A stretch of DNA of 64,000 bases from positions 23,212,226 through 23,276,225 of the forward strand of contig CM053334.1 of assembly GCA_028583605.1 (NCBI GenBank), read 5' to 3'. The stretch is from Dastarcus helophoroides. Lineage: Eukaryota; Arthropoda; Insecta; Coleoptera; Bothrideridae. The notes under the pieces are model-generated. The model did not search any database. It was not told the origin of the DNA and saw only the letters and a program-made list of their open reading frames with translations. This document shows positions 36,161 to 47,704 of this stretch, in pieces (position 1 is the stretch's first letter; every line of letters begins with the position of its first letter). The position numbers and the translations under genes were made by a program.

Positions 36161-36552
36161 TGTTGTGCACTTCGATTTACCCTCGCAGTTACCCTACGTA
36201 CTGCCACGGCCAGCAGTTTTAAGGATACTAATAATAACATTCAAAATATTAGATTCCCAAAGAATTTTACACTTAGAGCTCTAAAATCCCAACCAAAATT
36301 GATCCAGAACTCACAACTCCTCAAAAGATTTCCAAACATTTTTAAGCTTTGGAGAAATTCATGTAGGGCTTTTGCAAAGGCTTAATTTATTTACCAAAAG
36401 TCTTTAAAGTTTAGTATTTAAGATGTTATAAAAGAAAATGTTTTGAGGCTTAGACCACCATTTATTTTTGAATTTCTAGGGATCCAGAATTAAATTCCCG
36501 TTGAGATTCACCTGCAGCTTTGAAACTTTGGGGTAAGTAGCTACCCTAAGTT

Positions 36553-37171
36553 TTCGTGGCACGTGCTTTTGGTTATCTTCAAAAATTGATACACAAATCT
36601 TGTCCCCTGAAACCAAAAAAGATTAAAAATACAACGACAGTTGGTCTAACACGTTTTGATAGCCAAGATATCATCTTCAGAGGGATACTAGTAGCATCTC
36701 TCTAAAGAAGATGTTTAATCTTGCCCCCTGAAACCAAGAAAGATTAAAAAATACAACAGTTGCTCTAACACGTTTCAACGGCCAAGTTATCAGCTTCAGA
36801 GAGATACTAGTAGTACCTCTCTGAAGAAGATGTTTAATCTTGTCCCCTGAGACCAAGAAAGATCAAAAAATACAACAGTTGCTCTAACACGTTTTGATAG
36901 CCAAGTTATCTTATTCAGAGAGATACTAGTAGCATCTCTCTAAAGAAGATGTTTAATCTTGTCCCTCGAAGCCAAGAAAAATTTAAAAATACAACAACAG
37001 TTGCTCTAATACATTTCGATAGCCAACTTATCATCTTCTGAGAGATACTAGTAGTATCTCTCAGAAGGATACTAGTAGTATATCTCAGAAAAATACTAGT
37101 AGTATCTCTCTGAAAAAGATTTTTAATCTTTCTTGGTTTCAGGGGAGAAGATTCGCTTATCAATTTTTACT
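36553..37171 (-). mobile_element. Hp-A tandem array, first block
   Basis: It opens with a degraded head (GTGGCACGTGCTTTTGGTTA). Hairpin cores then repeat with a 119-bp period (ATGTTTAATCTTG at 36711, 36830 and 36949). It closes with the end TTGGTTTCAGGGGAGAAGA. All units carry the left-arm orientation, so the minus strand has several hammerhead cores in direct tandem. Individual units have core changes, such as CTGAAGC or CAGAAGA. Confidence 0.8.
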
Positions 37172-37365
37172 CTTAGTTTTGAGAAAACTTAGCTAAAAAT
37201 TTCAACTATCTAAAAATTCATCTTAAACTCTGAAGGTTTAAGGACCTATTTAGTCCTAGTTTTTAAAAAAATCAAATCTACTCTTTCCCAACTTTTTCTC
37301 CAAAATATGACTCTTTTTTGAATTTGCTTCGAGAATTTGTGCTGTTCTCAATGTTCTCTTGCTGT
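37172..37365. repeat. AT-rich flank, duplicated at 37726-37920
   Basis: The sequence after the first array (ACTCTTAGTTTTGAGAAAAC … TTAAGGACCTATTTAG) recurs after the second array about 554 bp later. Array and flank were therefore duplicated together. Confidence 0.8.
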
Positions 37366-37725
37366 AACACGTTTCGATGGCCAAGTTATCATCTTCAGAA
37401 ATATACTAGTAGTACCTCTCTGAAGAAGATGTTTAATCTTGTCCCCTGAGACCAAGAAAGATTAAAAAATACAACAACAGTTGCTCTAAGACGCTTTGAT
37501 AGCCAAGTTATTCTCTTCAGAGAGATAATAGTAGTATCTCTCTAAAGAAGATGTTTAATTTTGTCCCCTGGATCCAACAAAGATTAAAAAATACAACAAC
37601 AGTTGCTCTAACATATTTCGATAGCCAAATTATCATCTTCAGAGAGATACTAGTAACATCTCTCTGAAGAAGATGTTTAATCTTTTTTGGTTTCAGGGGA
37701 CAAGATTTGCATATCAATTTTTACT
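37366..37725 (-). mobile_element. Hp-A tandem array, second block
   Basis: Three units have a period of about 122 bp (ATGTTTAAT at 37429, 37551 and 37673). It closes TTTGGTTTCAGGGGACAAGA. The unit at 37604-37646 keeps an intact minus-strand core (CTGAAGA, GAAA) with pairable stems. The unit at 37370-37400 keeps core words but has a weak stem II. Confidence 0.8.
37604..37646 (-). ncRNA. Hammerhead-ribozyme-like motif in the array
   Basis: On the minus strand, stem I is CTCT with AGAG, the core is CTGAAGA (37643-37637), then one extra U. Stem II is GATAAT-TTG-GCTATC with one mismatch and a G-U pair, then GAAA (37619-37616). Stem III is a minimal AT-AT-GT-type hairpin, and TT is the 16.1/17 pair. 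The extra U before stem II departs from the textbook motif. Confidence 0.5.
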
Positions 37726-39250
37726 ATTAGTTTTGAAAAAACTCAGCTAGAAATTTCAGCTATCTAAAAATTCATCTAAAATTCTGAAGTTTTAAGGACC
37801 TATTTAGACCTAGTATTTAAGAATATCAAATTTACTCTTTCTTAACTTTTTCTCCAAAGTACGACTCTTTTTTGATTTTGCTTCAAAAATGTTTGCTTTT
37901 CTCAATTTTTAGTTTTTCAAAATTCGATGCATTTCCAAAGTTGCTCTTTTTTTGGTAAATCTCAACTATATTTTCTCGAAATTTCGACTTTTTTGTGAAG
38001 ATAAGTTCAAATTTTAGTTTGGTTCTTGCCTTCGAATTTTTTTGCTTTTCCTAGTTTTTTCTCAAAATTTGTCTTTTTCTGAGACCAAGTTTTTCAATAA
38101 GTTTCAACCTTTCAATTTTTTCTTTTTTTTTTCAACATATTCTTTTTTTTTCAACATGTTTTTCAATTTTTTTTGAAATGTCAAACTTGTTCTCATAAAT
38201 TCAATTTTTTTCATTTGCCTTTTTTCTTCGATAGTTTTTATTTTTCTCCAAATTTGATGGTTTTTGCAAGTTTCGACTTTTATCTGAATATTCATGTTCT
38301 GCTTCTGGGAATTTTAATTTATTCCTCAAAAACACCCTTTTTTGGAAATGTGAACTTTTTGAAAATTAATGTACTTTTTCAAACTTATGAAGATTTTACT
38401 TTAAAAAAAAGAAAAATTCAAATAAAGTTATTAATTTTGGAATTATTAAGATAAATATTTTTTGAAAACTTTCCAATTTTGTCTCCAAATTGGAAAATTA
38501 TATCACAATTTATATGCATGAAAACATAGAATTCAGGAAACTAACCTTTATTTTTTAAAATTCGACCTTTCAAAGTTCGCCACTTTCTAGAATTTTGCAC
38601 CATTTCTTAACATTTTTTTTATTCTCCCAAAATTAGATCGAAATGTGAGAGAGGTTAAAATTTCAAAGAAATCGTCCTTGAAAATCCCAAATTTCCTGCG
38701 AAATTACAAGTTCGTATCAAAATTGGAATAACGATTTATATAAAAATATTATTTCTGGAAATATCAAGAAAACTATTTATATATTGCTTGAAAATTTTGA
38801 ATTTTTATTTCGTTTGAAGGTCTATCAACATTTAAATGAAAACGTAAAAAATCACAAAAATTTTTAGAAAATTCGACTTCTCGAAGTTTGCTATTTTCTA
38901 GAATTTTCCAATTTTTTTTAAATTTTATTTAAATTAGGTCGAAATTAGTGATGTAACGAATATTCGCATTCGCATTCGTAAGTATTCGCATGTTTTCTAA
39001 TATTCGCTGTTTTTAAAATCAACTTTTCGAATTTCGCCCTTTTGTAGAAATTTCCACCTTTTTTTTCATAATTGGGTTATTTTCTCGAAAATTTGATCAA
39101 AATGTTAATAAATAAGATAAAAACTACGAAAAAATTCTTTGAAATCCAAATTTTACCTCGAAATTTCAAATGTAGTCGAAATTAAAACAAACAAAAAATT
39201 CAATTATTTTCGGAATTTCAGTTGTAAAGCTACAATTATTCGTTTCCAAA
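37726..39250. repeat. T-rich low-complexity DNA
   Basis: The first 200 bp are the duplicated flank. The rest is degenerate T-rich satellite. A short ATTCGCATTCGCATTCG run lies near 38958. No gene is seen. Confidence 0.55.
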
Positions 39251-41150
39251 TATGGTTTAATTGATCTTTCGGTTGGTTTTCATATATTAGTGTTTCCTAC
39301 CCGTTAATGATTAGATACAACACTTAATTTCACGTAGTGAGTTCCGGCGCATCCACCAAAATATGACGCGAATTTAGAACGGTGTATTTCCTTAGAATTA
39401 TTCAGCTTAAATCTACCGTTTTAGGCTAAATAGAAGGTTACGAGTGTTATTCACAGGATTTATTTCAGCGGACTTCTGTAGCGCAGCTCTTTTAGTACAA
39501 ATTACCCAAGCTACCAATTTCTTAAAGAGACAAAAATTGAACTTCAAAGATATGAAAGTTTAAAGAAAACGAGTAAATATTCCTACATTGGTAGATATTC
39601 CAAGGCTACTGATTCCCTTAACAAAGAAAAGTTGATCTGAGATATCTGAATATTAATGGAAGAGAATAAGGCTATTTAGATCTTTAGATTTTTCGAACGT
39701 TCTCTTTATTAAGAAAACTTAAAAGCTTTGGCGATTTGTAGAAATTGTTTTGAGCTAATTTGTTGTGTCAGACACTGGATAATAAAATAGAATGGAAATA
39801 TCATTAAAATAAATCTGATGTTGGCAAACATCAATTTTCTATCCTCATCTCATTATAAGTTGGTTTGCCTTGTGATAAATAATTCTTTGGTTTTTTTAAG
39901 ATGTAATGTGATGTAGAGGTAAGTTTTCGTGGGTCGATTTGAAAACACCATCGGAACAGCTGAATTAATAATGATATATTTGAAGAGCGCTTTCAAGGAG
40001 TTGGGCGAAATTGGGAGCAGAAAGGTTATATGTGAGCGGGCGTATCGGCCCCGAAGCTGGGAATTTAGAGAGCTCAAATTAGGGCATGTGCGGAAAGAGT
40101 ATCGAGTATATAATAGTACATAATATTGCAGAACTCTGAGAATCAATCGAACGAATACGGCACCGAATTGGTCGGTATTATGTATCGGAATCGTCGCAGT
40201 ACATAACGGTGTTCTATACCAAAACTCCTCCAAACCTAGAGTGGGGAGGAGTGTTCGATATCGAACAGGGTTGGATATCGTAAAAAACCTCATCAGAAGA
40301 ACAGCGCCCCTGCCTCCGCTGATCGGCTCTCTCTTCTCGTGACCTTTGACCCTAGAGATCGACTTCTTGCGCACTACAAGTATAGATGTTCGATTTTTGC
40401 GGACGCCGACGCGCTAGGTCCGACCGGACCGCCGGTAGGGAGACGCCCCAGACTTCGGCTCTTAACTCATGTCGAACTCTGGCCACTTTCTAACGTCACG
40501 ACAGAGAAAAATGCATCGGATGCTGGACCCTGGATTCGGATATTTTGACGTACGCGCATTTTGAGCACTCTCTGGGTTTTTTGTTCAAGGCAGACGGGAT
40601 CGTCAGTCGGGAGAAGTTGGGAGAACAATTAATAATGCAGCGCACTCTGGAAATATTATTATTGCTCCATTTATTCGCCGGTGCTGATTATTTTGCACGC
40701 AACGTGGAAATATTGCCTCAATAATGGTATTTTCCGCATATTTTTACATTGAACTGAGTGAATTAAGAGGATTTTTTGGCCTTCGTATTTACTATTCTTG
40801 TTGACGGATAAATGTCATGAAAAATGTCTAACTATTCGACAATTGGCTGAATAACGTTAGCACACAAAACAAAAAAAGGTATTTTGTTCGTTGTATCCAC
40901 GCAACCCCTCTTGTAAATGAACTCTATCAGCTTCTGTTGAACTTTCTTGACACGGTCTTATTAGTTTTCGAATTGTTTTCTACTCGTTTAATCACCACAG
41001 GGGAACTTAGGGCTCCAAGCCGCTATTTTTTTCGTCCCAATTTTCAAGCTTCGTTCTGAGAAAAAAAATTATAGCGCTCCGGTTCCGATTTTCATTCCAA
41101 CACACAGATAACGGTTTCTTTTGGCATTCAGTTCAGTTCCAGGTGACTCA
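39251..41150. other. Mostly unique sequence with a GC-rich centre (40300-40620)
   Basis: The longest non-repeat open frame of the window, 173 codons on the minus strand (39853-40374), lies here. It has no recognisable motif and overlaps a GC-rich CpG-containing segment. I leave it uncalled. GTCAGTCGGG near 40600 resembles an arthropod initiator, but nothing downstream supports a gene. Confidence 0.35.
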
Positions 41151-41734
41151 TTTTTTTAAAGGTTTTTATTTAAACTAAAATTTATTTTCTAACATTAATC
41201 AGGAAACGTTGTCCTTTTTTCTTTTTTCTGTAATATTAAAACCTTTAACTGCTCTGATCTTGCTTAAAATGTAGAGAAAATATTGTCGGGCTTTCGCGTT
41301 TAAAAGTTTCAAGCTAAAATTTTGAATACTGAGTTTATTTTGAGTTCAAAATTCAAGACAAACCCGCATTTAATAAAAATGAATCGGAATATTCGCGATT
41401 AAAATTTTCAAATTAAAACCCAAAATGTTCATTAAAATCATAAATTATTTAGCCAAGAATTAAAAACTTCCAAAATATGGAAAATTTGATGATAAAATTT
41501 AAAAATTTAAAACCCTTTTCTTTCATAATGTTGGTTTCTGCCAAAGTTTTGACTTTGACTCGATGTTTACCCGTTCAACTTGATTTTTTAGAACCTTAAA
41601 GTAAAAAGACCAAATTAAAAAAATAAAAATTTTAAATTTTGAATCCAGATGTTGGAGAAAGAATTAAAATTTAAAAAATAACCTTCAAATTTATTTAAAA
41701 GAAGAGTTCTCAAAATTGCTACTTTAATTTAGAC
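41151..41734. repeat. AT-rich low-complexity DNA
   Basis: Degenerate AT-rich motifs fill the interval and no gene is seen. Confidence 0.5.
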
Positions 41735-42245
41735 ATACAGTGAAATCTCTTATAATGGACAGCTCCAGTGAACGATCAGCTCTATTAAGTGGACAGTTTT
41801 TCAAAGTTCCGGAATTATCTCAGGCAAAGCTCCATATAAGTAAACCTCTGTTGACCGGACGGCTGACCGGACTCTCAACTGGGCGCATGCAGACTCGATT
41901 TTGATATAAAATGAGCCAAAGTTGTACCTTAACAGGACATCATAAAATTATACGCAACGTTACATTGACAGGGGACTGACTTTGCTCCCTTAATTTAGAA
42001 ATACAGTGAAATCTCTCGTAATGGATAGCTCCAATGAGCGAACAGTTTTTCATAGTTCCGGAATTGTCTCAGGCAAAGTTCCATATAAGTAAACCTCTGT
42101 GACCGGACGACTACCGGACGGCTGACCAGACTCTCCACTTGGCGGACGCACATTTTATATAAAATGAACCAGACTCATTCCTTAACCGGACATCATAAAA
42201 TTATACGCAACGTTACATTGACACAAGTCTGACTTCACTCACATA
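41735..42245. repeat. Tandem pair of 266-bp pogo-like MITE sequences
   Basis: The two copies start ATACAGTGAAATCTCTTATA (41735) and ATACAGTGAAATCTCTCGTA (42001). Both run through GGAATT-TCTCAGGCAAAG to CATCATAAAATTATACGCAA. The start resembles pogo/Tigger-type ends (TACAGTRAAAYCTC followed by AATGGAC). No inverted partner end is obvious. No protein is encoded. Confidence 0.6.
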
Positions 42246-43045
42246 ACGAAAGAAAAAAGTAAATTTGTCAAGACGGACAGTTTTTTTTAAAAGCTGAACT
42301 CAAATTGCAATTTCAAGTAAAAATTTCAATTTTAATTTCAAAATTTCACTTCAGTTTAGAAATGTACACTTTAAAATCAACCGGAGAACTTTTTCTGATT
42401 CCTAAGCTTTTATTAATTCAATCTACAAGAGCCACACATTTAAAACTTGATTTTTAATAATTAGAAATTTCGAAGGCTTTTAGGTTGAAATCTGGAGTTT
42501 TGAAAGGTTCTTCTCAAAATTTTAGCTTCCAAGTAATTTCAAGAATTCTTTTTCTAGAAAACCCAAAGATTTTCTGACCCTTAGTCATACGTGTCATATT
42601 TTGACCTCGAAATGGTCACTTTATGGGAAAAATTTGACGTTAAATTCCAAACATCTATGCTAACAATTTTTTTAAATTCAAAAATTGTCCTTCGGCATTT
42701 TTCTTAGATTTAGACTTTAATCACAAATTTTTAACTTTAAAGACACAATTTATAAAAATAATTAGAAATTTTAGGATCTGACTTAAAATTTTGAAAAAAA
42801 AATGTGAAGATGTATAAAAAACATTGAAAATGTTTTAATTTTGATTGTTTTAACAATTTTTAATTTTAAAACTTGAAGATATATGGTACAGGTTGGGAAT
42901 TCCAGATTTTGTTTAAACCTTTTTGAGGTTGTTTCCATTTTTTTTCGTAAATATTTTTTTTAGTTCACAATTGTTACTTTTTTCTGGAAATTTTAATTTT
43001 AAAGTCTACATTTTAAGAAAGAATTTGTTAAGTATTACATAATTT

Positions 43046-43118
43046 GAATCTTGTCACCTGAAACCAAGAAAGATGCTCTAGAGCAACCTTTGTTGTGTTT
43101 TTTATTATTTATTATTAT
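43046..43118. mobile_element. Hp-A remnant joined at the hammerhead cut site
   Basis: The left arm (GAATCTTGTCACCTGAAACC … GATGCTCT) is fused directly to the right arm (AGAGCAACCTTTGTTGTGTT). The junction GCTCT|AGAGC is the position where both predicted hammerheads would cleave. The whole inner hairpin is missing. Confidence 0.7.
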
Positions 43119-43246
43119 TTTAATTTTTTGTCAATATTGCAACTATTTTTCGAACTTAAATTTTAAAATTTGTAGTTTCGACTAATCCTCAAACTGTAAT
43201 TTTGAAATTTGGACTTTAAATACGAAATTTTCAGAAAATTTCAAAA

Positions 43247-43327
43247 TTGAAACACAAATTTTGTCCCAAAACAAGATTTGGATTTTAACTTTTGAAGATA
43301 ACCAAGGACCTGTCCATTCCACCAAAA
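43247..43327 (+). mobile_element. Hp-A minimal copy (outer arms plus tail)
   Basis: TTGAAACACAAATTTTGTCC is followed by the inverse AAACAAGATTTGGATTTTAA. The tail GAAGATAACCAAGGACCTGT and CCATTCCACC come next, then a 7-A run. Confidence 0.75.
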
Positions 43328-43996
43328 AAAGAGGAAAATTCGAGCCTTGCTTCTTGGGAAATCGACGTTAGTTTAGACATTTTATTTTTAAAACAAAACA
43401 AAAAAGTAATACGAATTACGATTTTTAATTTCAAAATAATCAAAAAATTTTTAAAATTCTCTTTTACTTTTTGCCAAAATTTTTTCTTCAACGTGTGGTC
43501 TAAATTTTTAGGTCTTAATCGCGAAATCTTCGTTTTTTTTTTAAATTTCGGGTTTAATCCCAAAATATTCACTTTAGTTTGGATTTACAACTCCTCTGGA
43601 ATAACTTCTTGTTAATGTTTCAAAATAGTTCCTGGAATTTCGTCTTTAATCCCAAATTTTCCATTTTAAAGAATTACTTAAGAAAAATGATTACAAATTC
43701 CAAATTTAAACTTAAAATTATAAAAATTCACTATTAAAGAATGTCCAAACGCTTAAAGAAAATTTTAGAAACCTAGATAATTTTATTTTTGCTTCAGAAT
43801 TTTCATTTGAAGACTTTTCCGAAGTTTTTACTTTCCTTCTACATAAAAATCTTTATCTCTTCTCAAAACTTCGAAACTGATTTCTAAATTTTGAACTCTA
43901 AATTTCTACGGTTTTCTCAATATTTTGAATTGAAGATTGAATATTTTAATTTAACATCAAGTTTTGAAAGTTGTTTTTTGATTATTCAAATTTAAA

Positions 43997-44073
43997 AATT
44001 GATATACAGAACGTGTTCCCTGAAACCAAAAAAAATTAAAAAACACAACAAAAACAAAGGTTGCTTTAGAAAA
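43997..44073 (-). mobile_element. Hp-A single-arm copy with 14-bp TSD
   Basis: One arm only (GATATACAGAACGTGTTCCC … CAAAGGTTGCTTTA) is present. A 14-bp duplication TATTCAAATTTAAA (43983-43996 and 44074-44087) flanks it. The inner limit falls next to the predicted hammerhead cleavage position. Confidence 0.75.
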
Positions 44074-44784
44074 TATTCAAATTTAAATCACGAAATTTGA
44101 ACTTTGAAGTTAAAAATAGGAAATTACAAGTTAAAACTTGAGATTCCTGAAGTAGGTCAAGCTTTTGTAAAAAGTCCAAAATTACAAAAAAGTGCAACAT
44201 AAGTCTTTTGAATCTTTTTGAAAATGATAACATAAAAATGATTTTTGTCCTTTTTCAATTTTTAATTTTATTCGAATTTTTGGCTTTTATCCAAAAACTT
44301 TGATTTAAAATAAACTCGAAATTCTTAGTTTTTCTTGAAGTTTTTAGTTAAAATTAAAAAAAATAACAAAAACTCTGAACTGGTACGTTCTCAAAAGAAG
44401 ACAAAACCCGAAATTTCTAAGCTTTCTTTCCAAATATCTTCCACTATATCTGAAGAAACGAAAAAATTGAGTAATTAAACAAGATGTGGTTATCAAGTCT
44501 CAAAATAAAATTATTTATGTTTCTAACATTTCCTCTATAAGACTGAAATATTTTTTTTTATAACTTCAAGTTGAAAATTGAAATTTGTACTCATTTTATT
44601 AAAGTTACGCTTTACAATCGAAAATTTGGGATCAAACTTTAAATTTCAGGAAACATTTTGAAATATTAAGAAAAAAGATATTTCCGAGAAGTTTAAAATC
44701 AAAACAAAGGTAGAAATTTTGAGATTAAACCCGAAATATTAAGAAAAATTAAAAACTTCGTGATCAAAATTGAGAATTTATTAA

Positions 44785-44830
44785 ATTGAAATACAAATCT
44801 TGTCCCCTGAAATCAAAAGAGATTGGATTA
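44785..44830. mobile_element. Hp-A outer-arm fragment
   Basis: Only TTGAAATACAAATCTTGTCC, CCTGAAATC and AAAAGAGATT are recognisable. Confidence 0.55.
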
Positions 44831-45736
44831 GATTAAATTTAGGTTAAAGGTTGGAGAAAAAAAAAATATTTTTGACAAAAAATTCAAGATACTTTTTAAC
44901 ATTTTTCGAATATTTTCAAATTCAAACTGATAATTTCTGTTTTTTTATGTTTGGTTTAAAAATTAAATGACGAGACTAAAGTCAAAATTCAAAGGAACAA
45001 AACTCAAAATGTTTTAAATTTTTCGTGTCAAAATTCAAAGGGACAAAAATCAAAATTTTTAAAAAATTTCATCAACGTTTTAAAATTACAGTTCGAAGAA
45101 AAGTCGAAACTTTGACAAAAAAAAAACGAAATTTTGAATTAAGTATAAAACTCAACACAACTTAATTTTTAAAATATAGATTTTAAAATGAAACTTTCGA
45201 TATATGGACTTATTTTTATAGTCCCAAAAGTGTCCTACTTTAAAGAAATTTTACTGTTTTAAGGTTAAACTCAAATATTCATTTTTTTTTGAAATCTTCT
45301 TTAAAACTTCAAAATTTTCAGGAAAAGTAAAATTTTTTCAAAAAGGTTTTGTTAATGGATTTAGTTTTTTTCGATAACTAAGGTTTTCTCCTTTGAAATT
45401 CCAAATTAAGATTTGTATTTTTCATAGGTATTTTTTTTCTCAATTTTGACTTCAAAAACAAAATTTAGCCTTTTTCTAGCAAGTACTATAATAACCCAAC
45501 TTAACCCTTTTCTCCCGACATGTTAAATTTACTTTTTAGAATATAGGCATAGGAAATTAGGACTCAAAGAACTTAAAGAAATTCAAAATTATAAGTTTAA
45601 ATTTGAAATTTTCTTGAAAATTCGAATATTCAACTTTTTATTCACTATATCAAAATTTCCAGCACTCAAAATTACTAGAGCCAAAATCTTAACAAATAAA
45701 ATTTTTATTCATAAATTTAGGCTGTTTTTTCTTAAA

Positions 45737-45836
45737 TTTGGTGGAACGGACTGGTTCTTGGTTATCTTCAAAATTTGAAATACAGAACTTGTCCCCTGAA
45801 ACCAAGAAAGATTAAAAAACACAACAAAGATTGCTC
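45737..45836 (-). mobile_element. Hp-A copy ending at the hammerhead cut site
   Basis: The tail and one arm are complete (TTTGGTGGAACGGACTGGTT … AACAAAGATTGCTCT). The copy stops exactly at GCTCT, which is the predicted 5' end of a hammerhead-cleaved minus-strand RNA (AGAGCAA…). A target duplication is not clear here. Confidence 0.75.
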
Positions 45837-46692
45837 TTTAAAATCTAGACCTTTTAAAAATGTTGTCTTTTTTTTCTTGAAATTTGGACACATTTAAATT
45901 AGATATCAAAATAAAATTAAATACTATTTTTAAAATTTAAACTGGGACTTTTTGTATTCGAATTTTTGCTAACATTTTTAGCAAAAATTAGAAATTTTTA
46001 ATATAAATGTAAATTTTAAGAGTAAAAGTAAATAATTTTATAAAAATGTAATTTAAATTTCTAAATTCTAATTTTCTTTGGAAAAACAAACGCAAAATTT
46101 CAACTTTTTTAACAACATTTTGGGAAAGGTTTCAGCTGTAGCTAAAAGTTTTGTGAAGAAACATAAAATTTTGAGAAAAATATTAAAAATCGATTTTTGA
46201 CACAAAAGTTTAAGGAGTAACAGGACGTACTTTCGAGTTTAAACCAAGGAACATATTTAACCAGGACTATCTTGAAAACAATTAAAATATTAGAAAACAC
46301 CCAATGTCGACTTCCAAATTCAAAACAATCTGAAATAAAAATCGCAACTTCGAGGCACAGGACGAAATCTTAAGAAAAAAGTCAATGTTTTCGGAATTAA
46401 AACCACAGTAAACAAAACCACATAAAAAATTGGAACTTTAAATTAGATATTTTCTAACAGAGCCAAAGTTTTCAGAATTAAAATTTTATCGTGAACAAAA
46501 CTACATAAAAAATTGAAAATTTAAATTAGACACTTTCTAACATACAAGTAGAATACAATCTAGACTGCAAATTCCTACAGCCCTCCAGGCGTATATAGTG
46601 AATCATAGGTAACTGAACTACCAACAGTTGAAACACTGCCACCTAGCGAAGCGGTTGCTCTCTAGGAAAGTCCCCAGAAGACAAGGATTCTA

Positions 46693-46849
46693 TAATGCAC
46701 AGAACAATAGGTTTGAACATTTATTAGATTCGAAGTTTGGAAACCAAAGACCGGTTTCGATCTTGACGAGATCTAACAAGATCGAAACCGGTCTTTGGTT
46801 TCCAAACTTTGAATCTAATAAATGTTCAAACCTATTGGTCTGTGCATTA
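46693..46849. repeat. Hp-D near-perfect palindrome, 73-bp arms
   Basis: Arms 46693-46765 and 46777-46849 match at 71 of 73 positions around an 11-nt loop (ACGAGATCTAA). The inverted match resumes outside with GAAAGTCC on the left (after 19 extra bases) and GGACTTTC on the right. The apex reads TTGACGA-GATCT-AACA-AGATC-GAAAC-CGGTC. This has the layout of a hammerhead core plus stem II and a minimal stem III, but C3 is U and stem I cannot form in this arrangement. The 99-codon frame over it is a shadow. Confidence 0.9.
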
Positions 46850-47700
46850 GGACTTTCTAACATGTCACCACTTCAAGTTTACTCTCAAAATTTCGACGTC
46901 AACTTCAATTTCCCGGCTTTAAATTAGAATGTGTTGTATTTTTTTTTCTGAAATTTCAACTGAAATCGCATATTATTAGAAAAAATTCAAAATGGCAAGA
47001 GTTCAGCGGAAATTTTGAGAAAAACTCAAATTTTTGGCATGAAGACAGCATTGTAAAAAATCATTAGAGTTTAAATTAGGAACTTCGACAAAAATAGTAA
47101 TGGTGCAATTAAAGTGAAATTTGAAGGAAAAAATTCAAAAAAAATCAAAATTTTGACCAAAAACCTTCAAAAAATAAGGGTTGTCTGATTTTAAAAGGAA
47201 AAAGTAGAAGTTTAAAAAAAGCAGTGAATTTAAAGTTTCTTGAAATTAGTTGAAATTTTCACAAAAATTCGAATTTACAAAAAAAAATTGTAAGGAAAGC
47301 TGTGTTTCCCTAGTTTCAATGAAAAAGACCCCACTGTTTTGATCTAAATTTATAACAGTGCATAAAATATTTCAAACTCGAAATTTCAGAAAAATAAAAG
47401 AAATTTTTCGAGTAATTTCGAAACAAAATCCAACCGAAAATTTTGAAAAAATATTCTTGTTTTAAAACTAAAATATAATAAAAATAAAATAAAATTTCAA
47501 TTTGGCTTTAAGGTTTAAGAACAAAATCAATATTTACTTGAAAAATGTGAAAATGGTAAGTTTTCAACCTATTCCGAAATAAAATGAGAAATTAAAAGTA
47601 AACTCGTAATTTTGAGATGAATGTTGCATGAATTTATGTGAAATTTTTAGAGAGAAATAGAAATTTAAAAAATAACCTAAACTAAAAATTATTTAAAGTT
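46850..47700. repeat. A-rich low-complexity DNA
   Basis: Degenerate AT-rich motifs fill the interval and nothing else was recognised. Confidence 0.5.
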
Positions 47701-47704
47701 CATT

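Larger units (their letters stand above)
42246..46620. repeat. AT-rich low-complexity DNA with several Hp-A pieces
   Basis: Degenerate A/T motifs fill the interval. Hp-A fragments occur at 43046, 43247, 43997, 44785 and 45737. No gene is seen. Confidence 0.5.

Noticed and set aside
39853..40374. 173-codon minus-strand open frame
   Set aside because: Longest frame outside simple repeats, but no motif, no biased codon use that I can see and no splice or promoter support. RNA evidence would be needed.
40635..40724. 29-codon plus-strand frame with a signal-peptide-like start (MQRTLEILLLLHLFAG)
   Set aside because: Short, ends without a splice donor, and AT-rich Leu-coding runs arise easily by chance.
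46759..46793. Complete hammerhead at the Hp-D apex
   Set aside because: Core boxes, stem II and minimal stem III can be drawn, but C3 is U and the stem I strands are separated by about 15 nt of the inverted arm; kept only as a half-motif.
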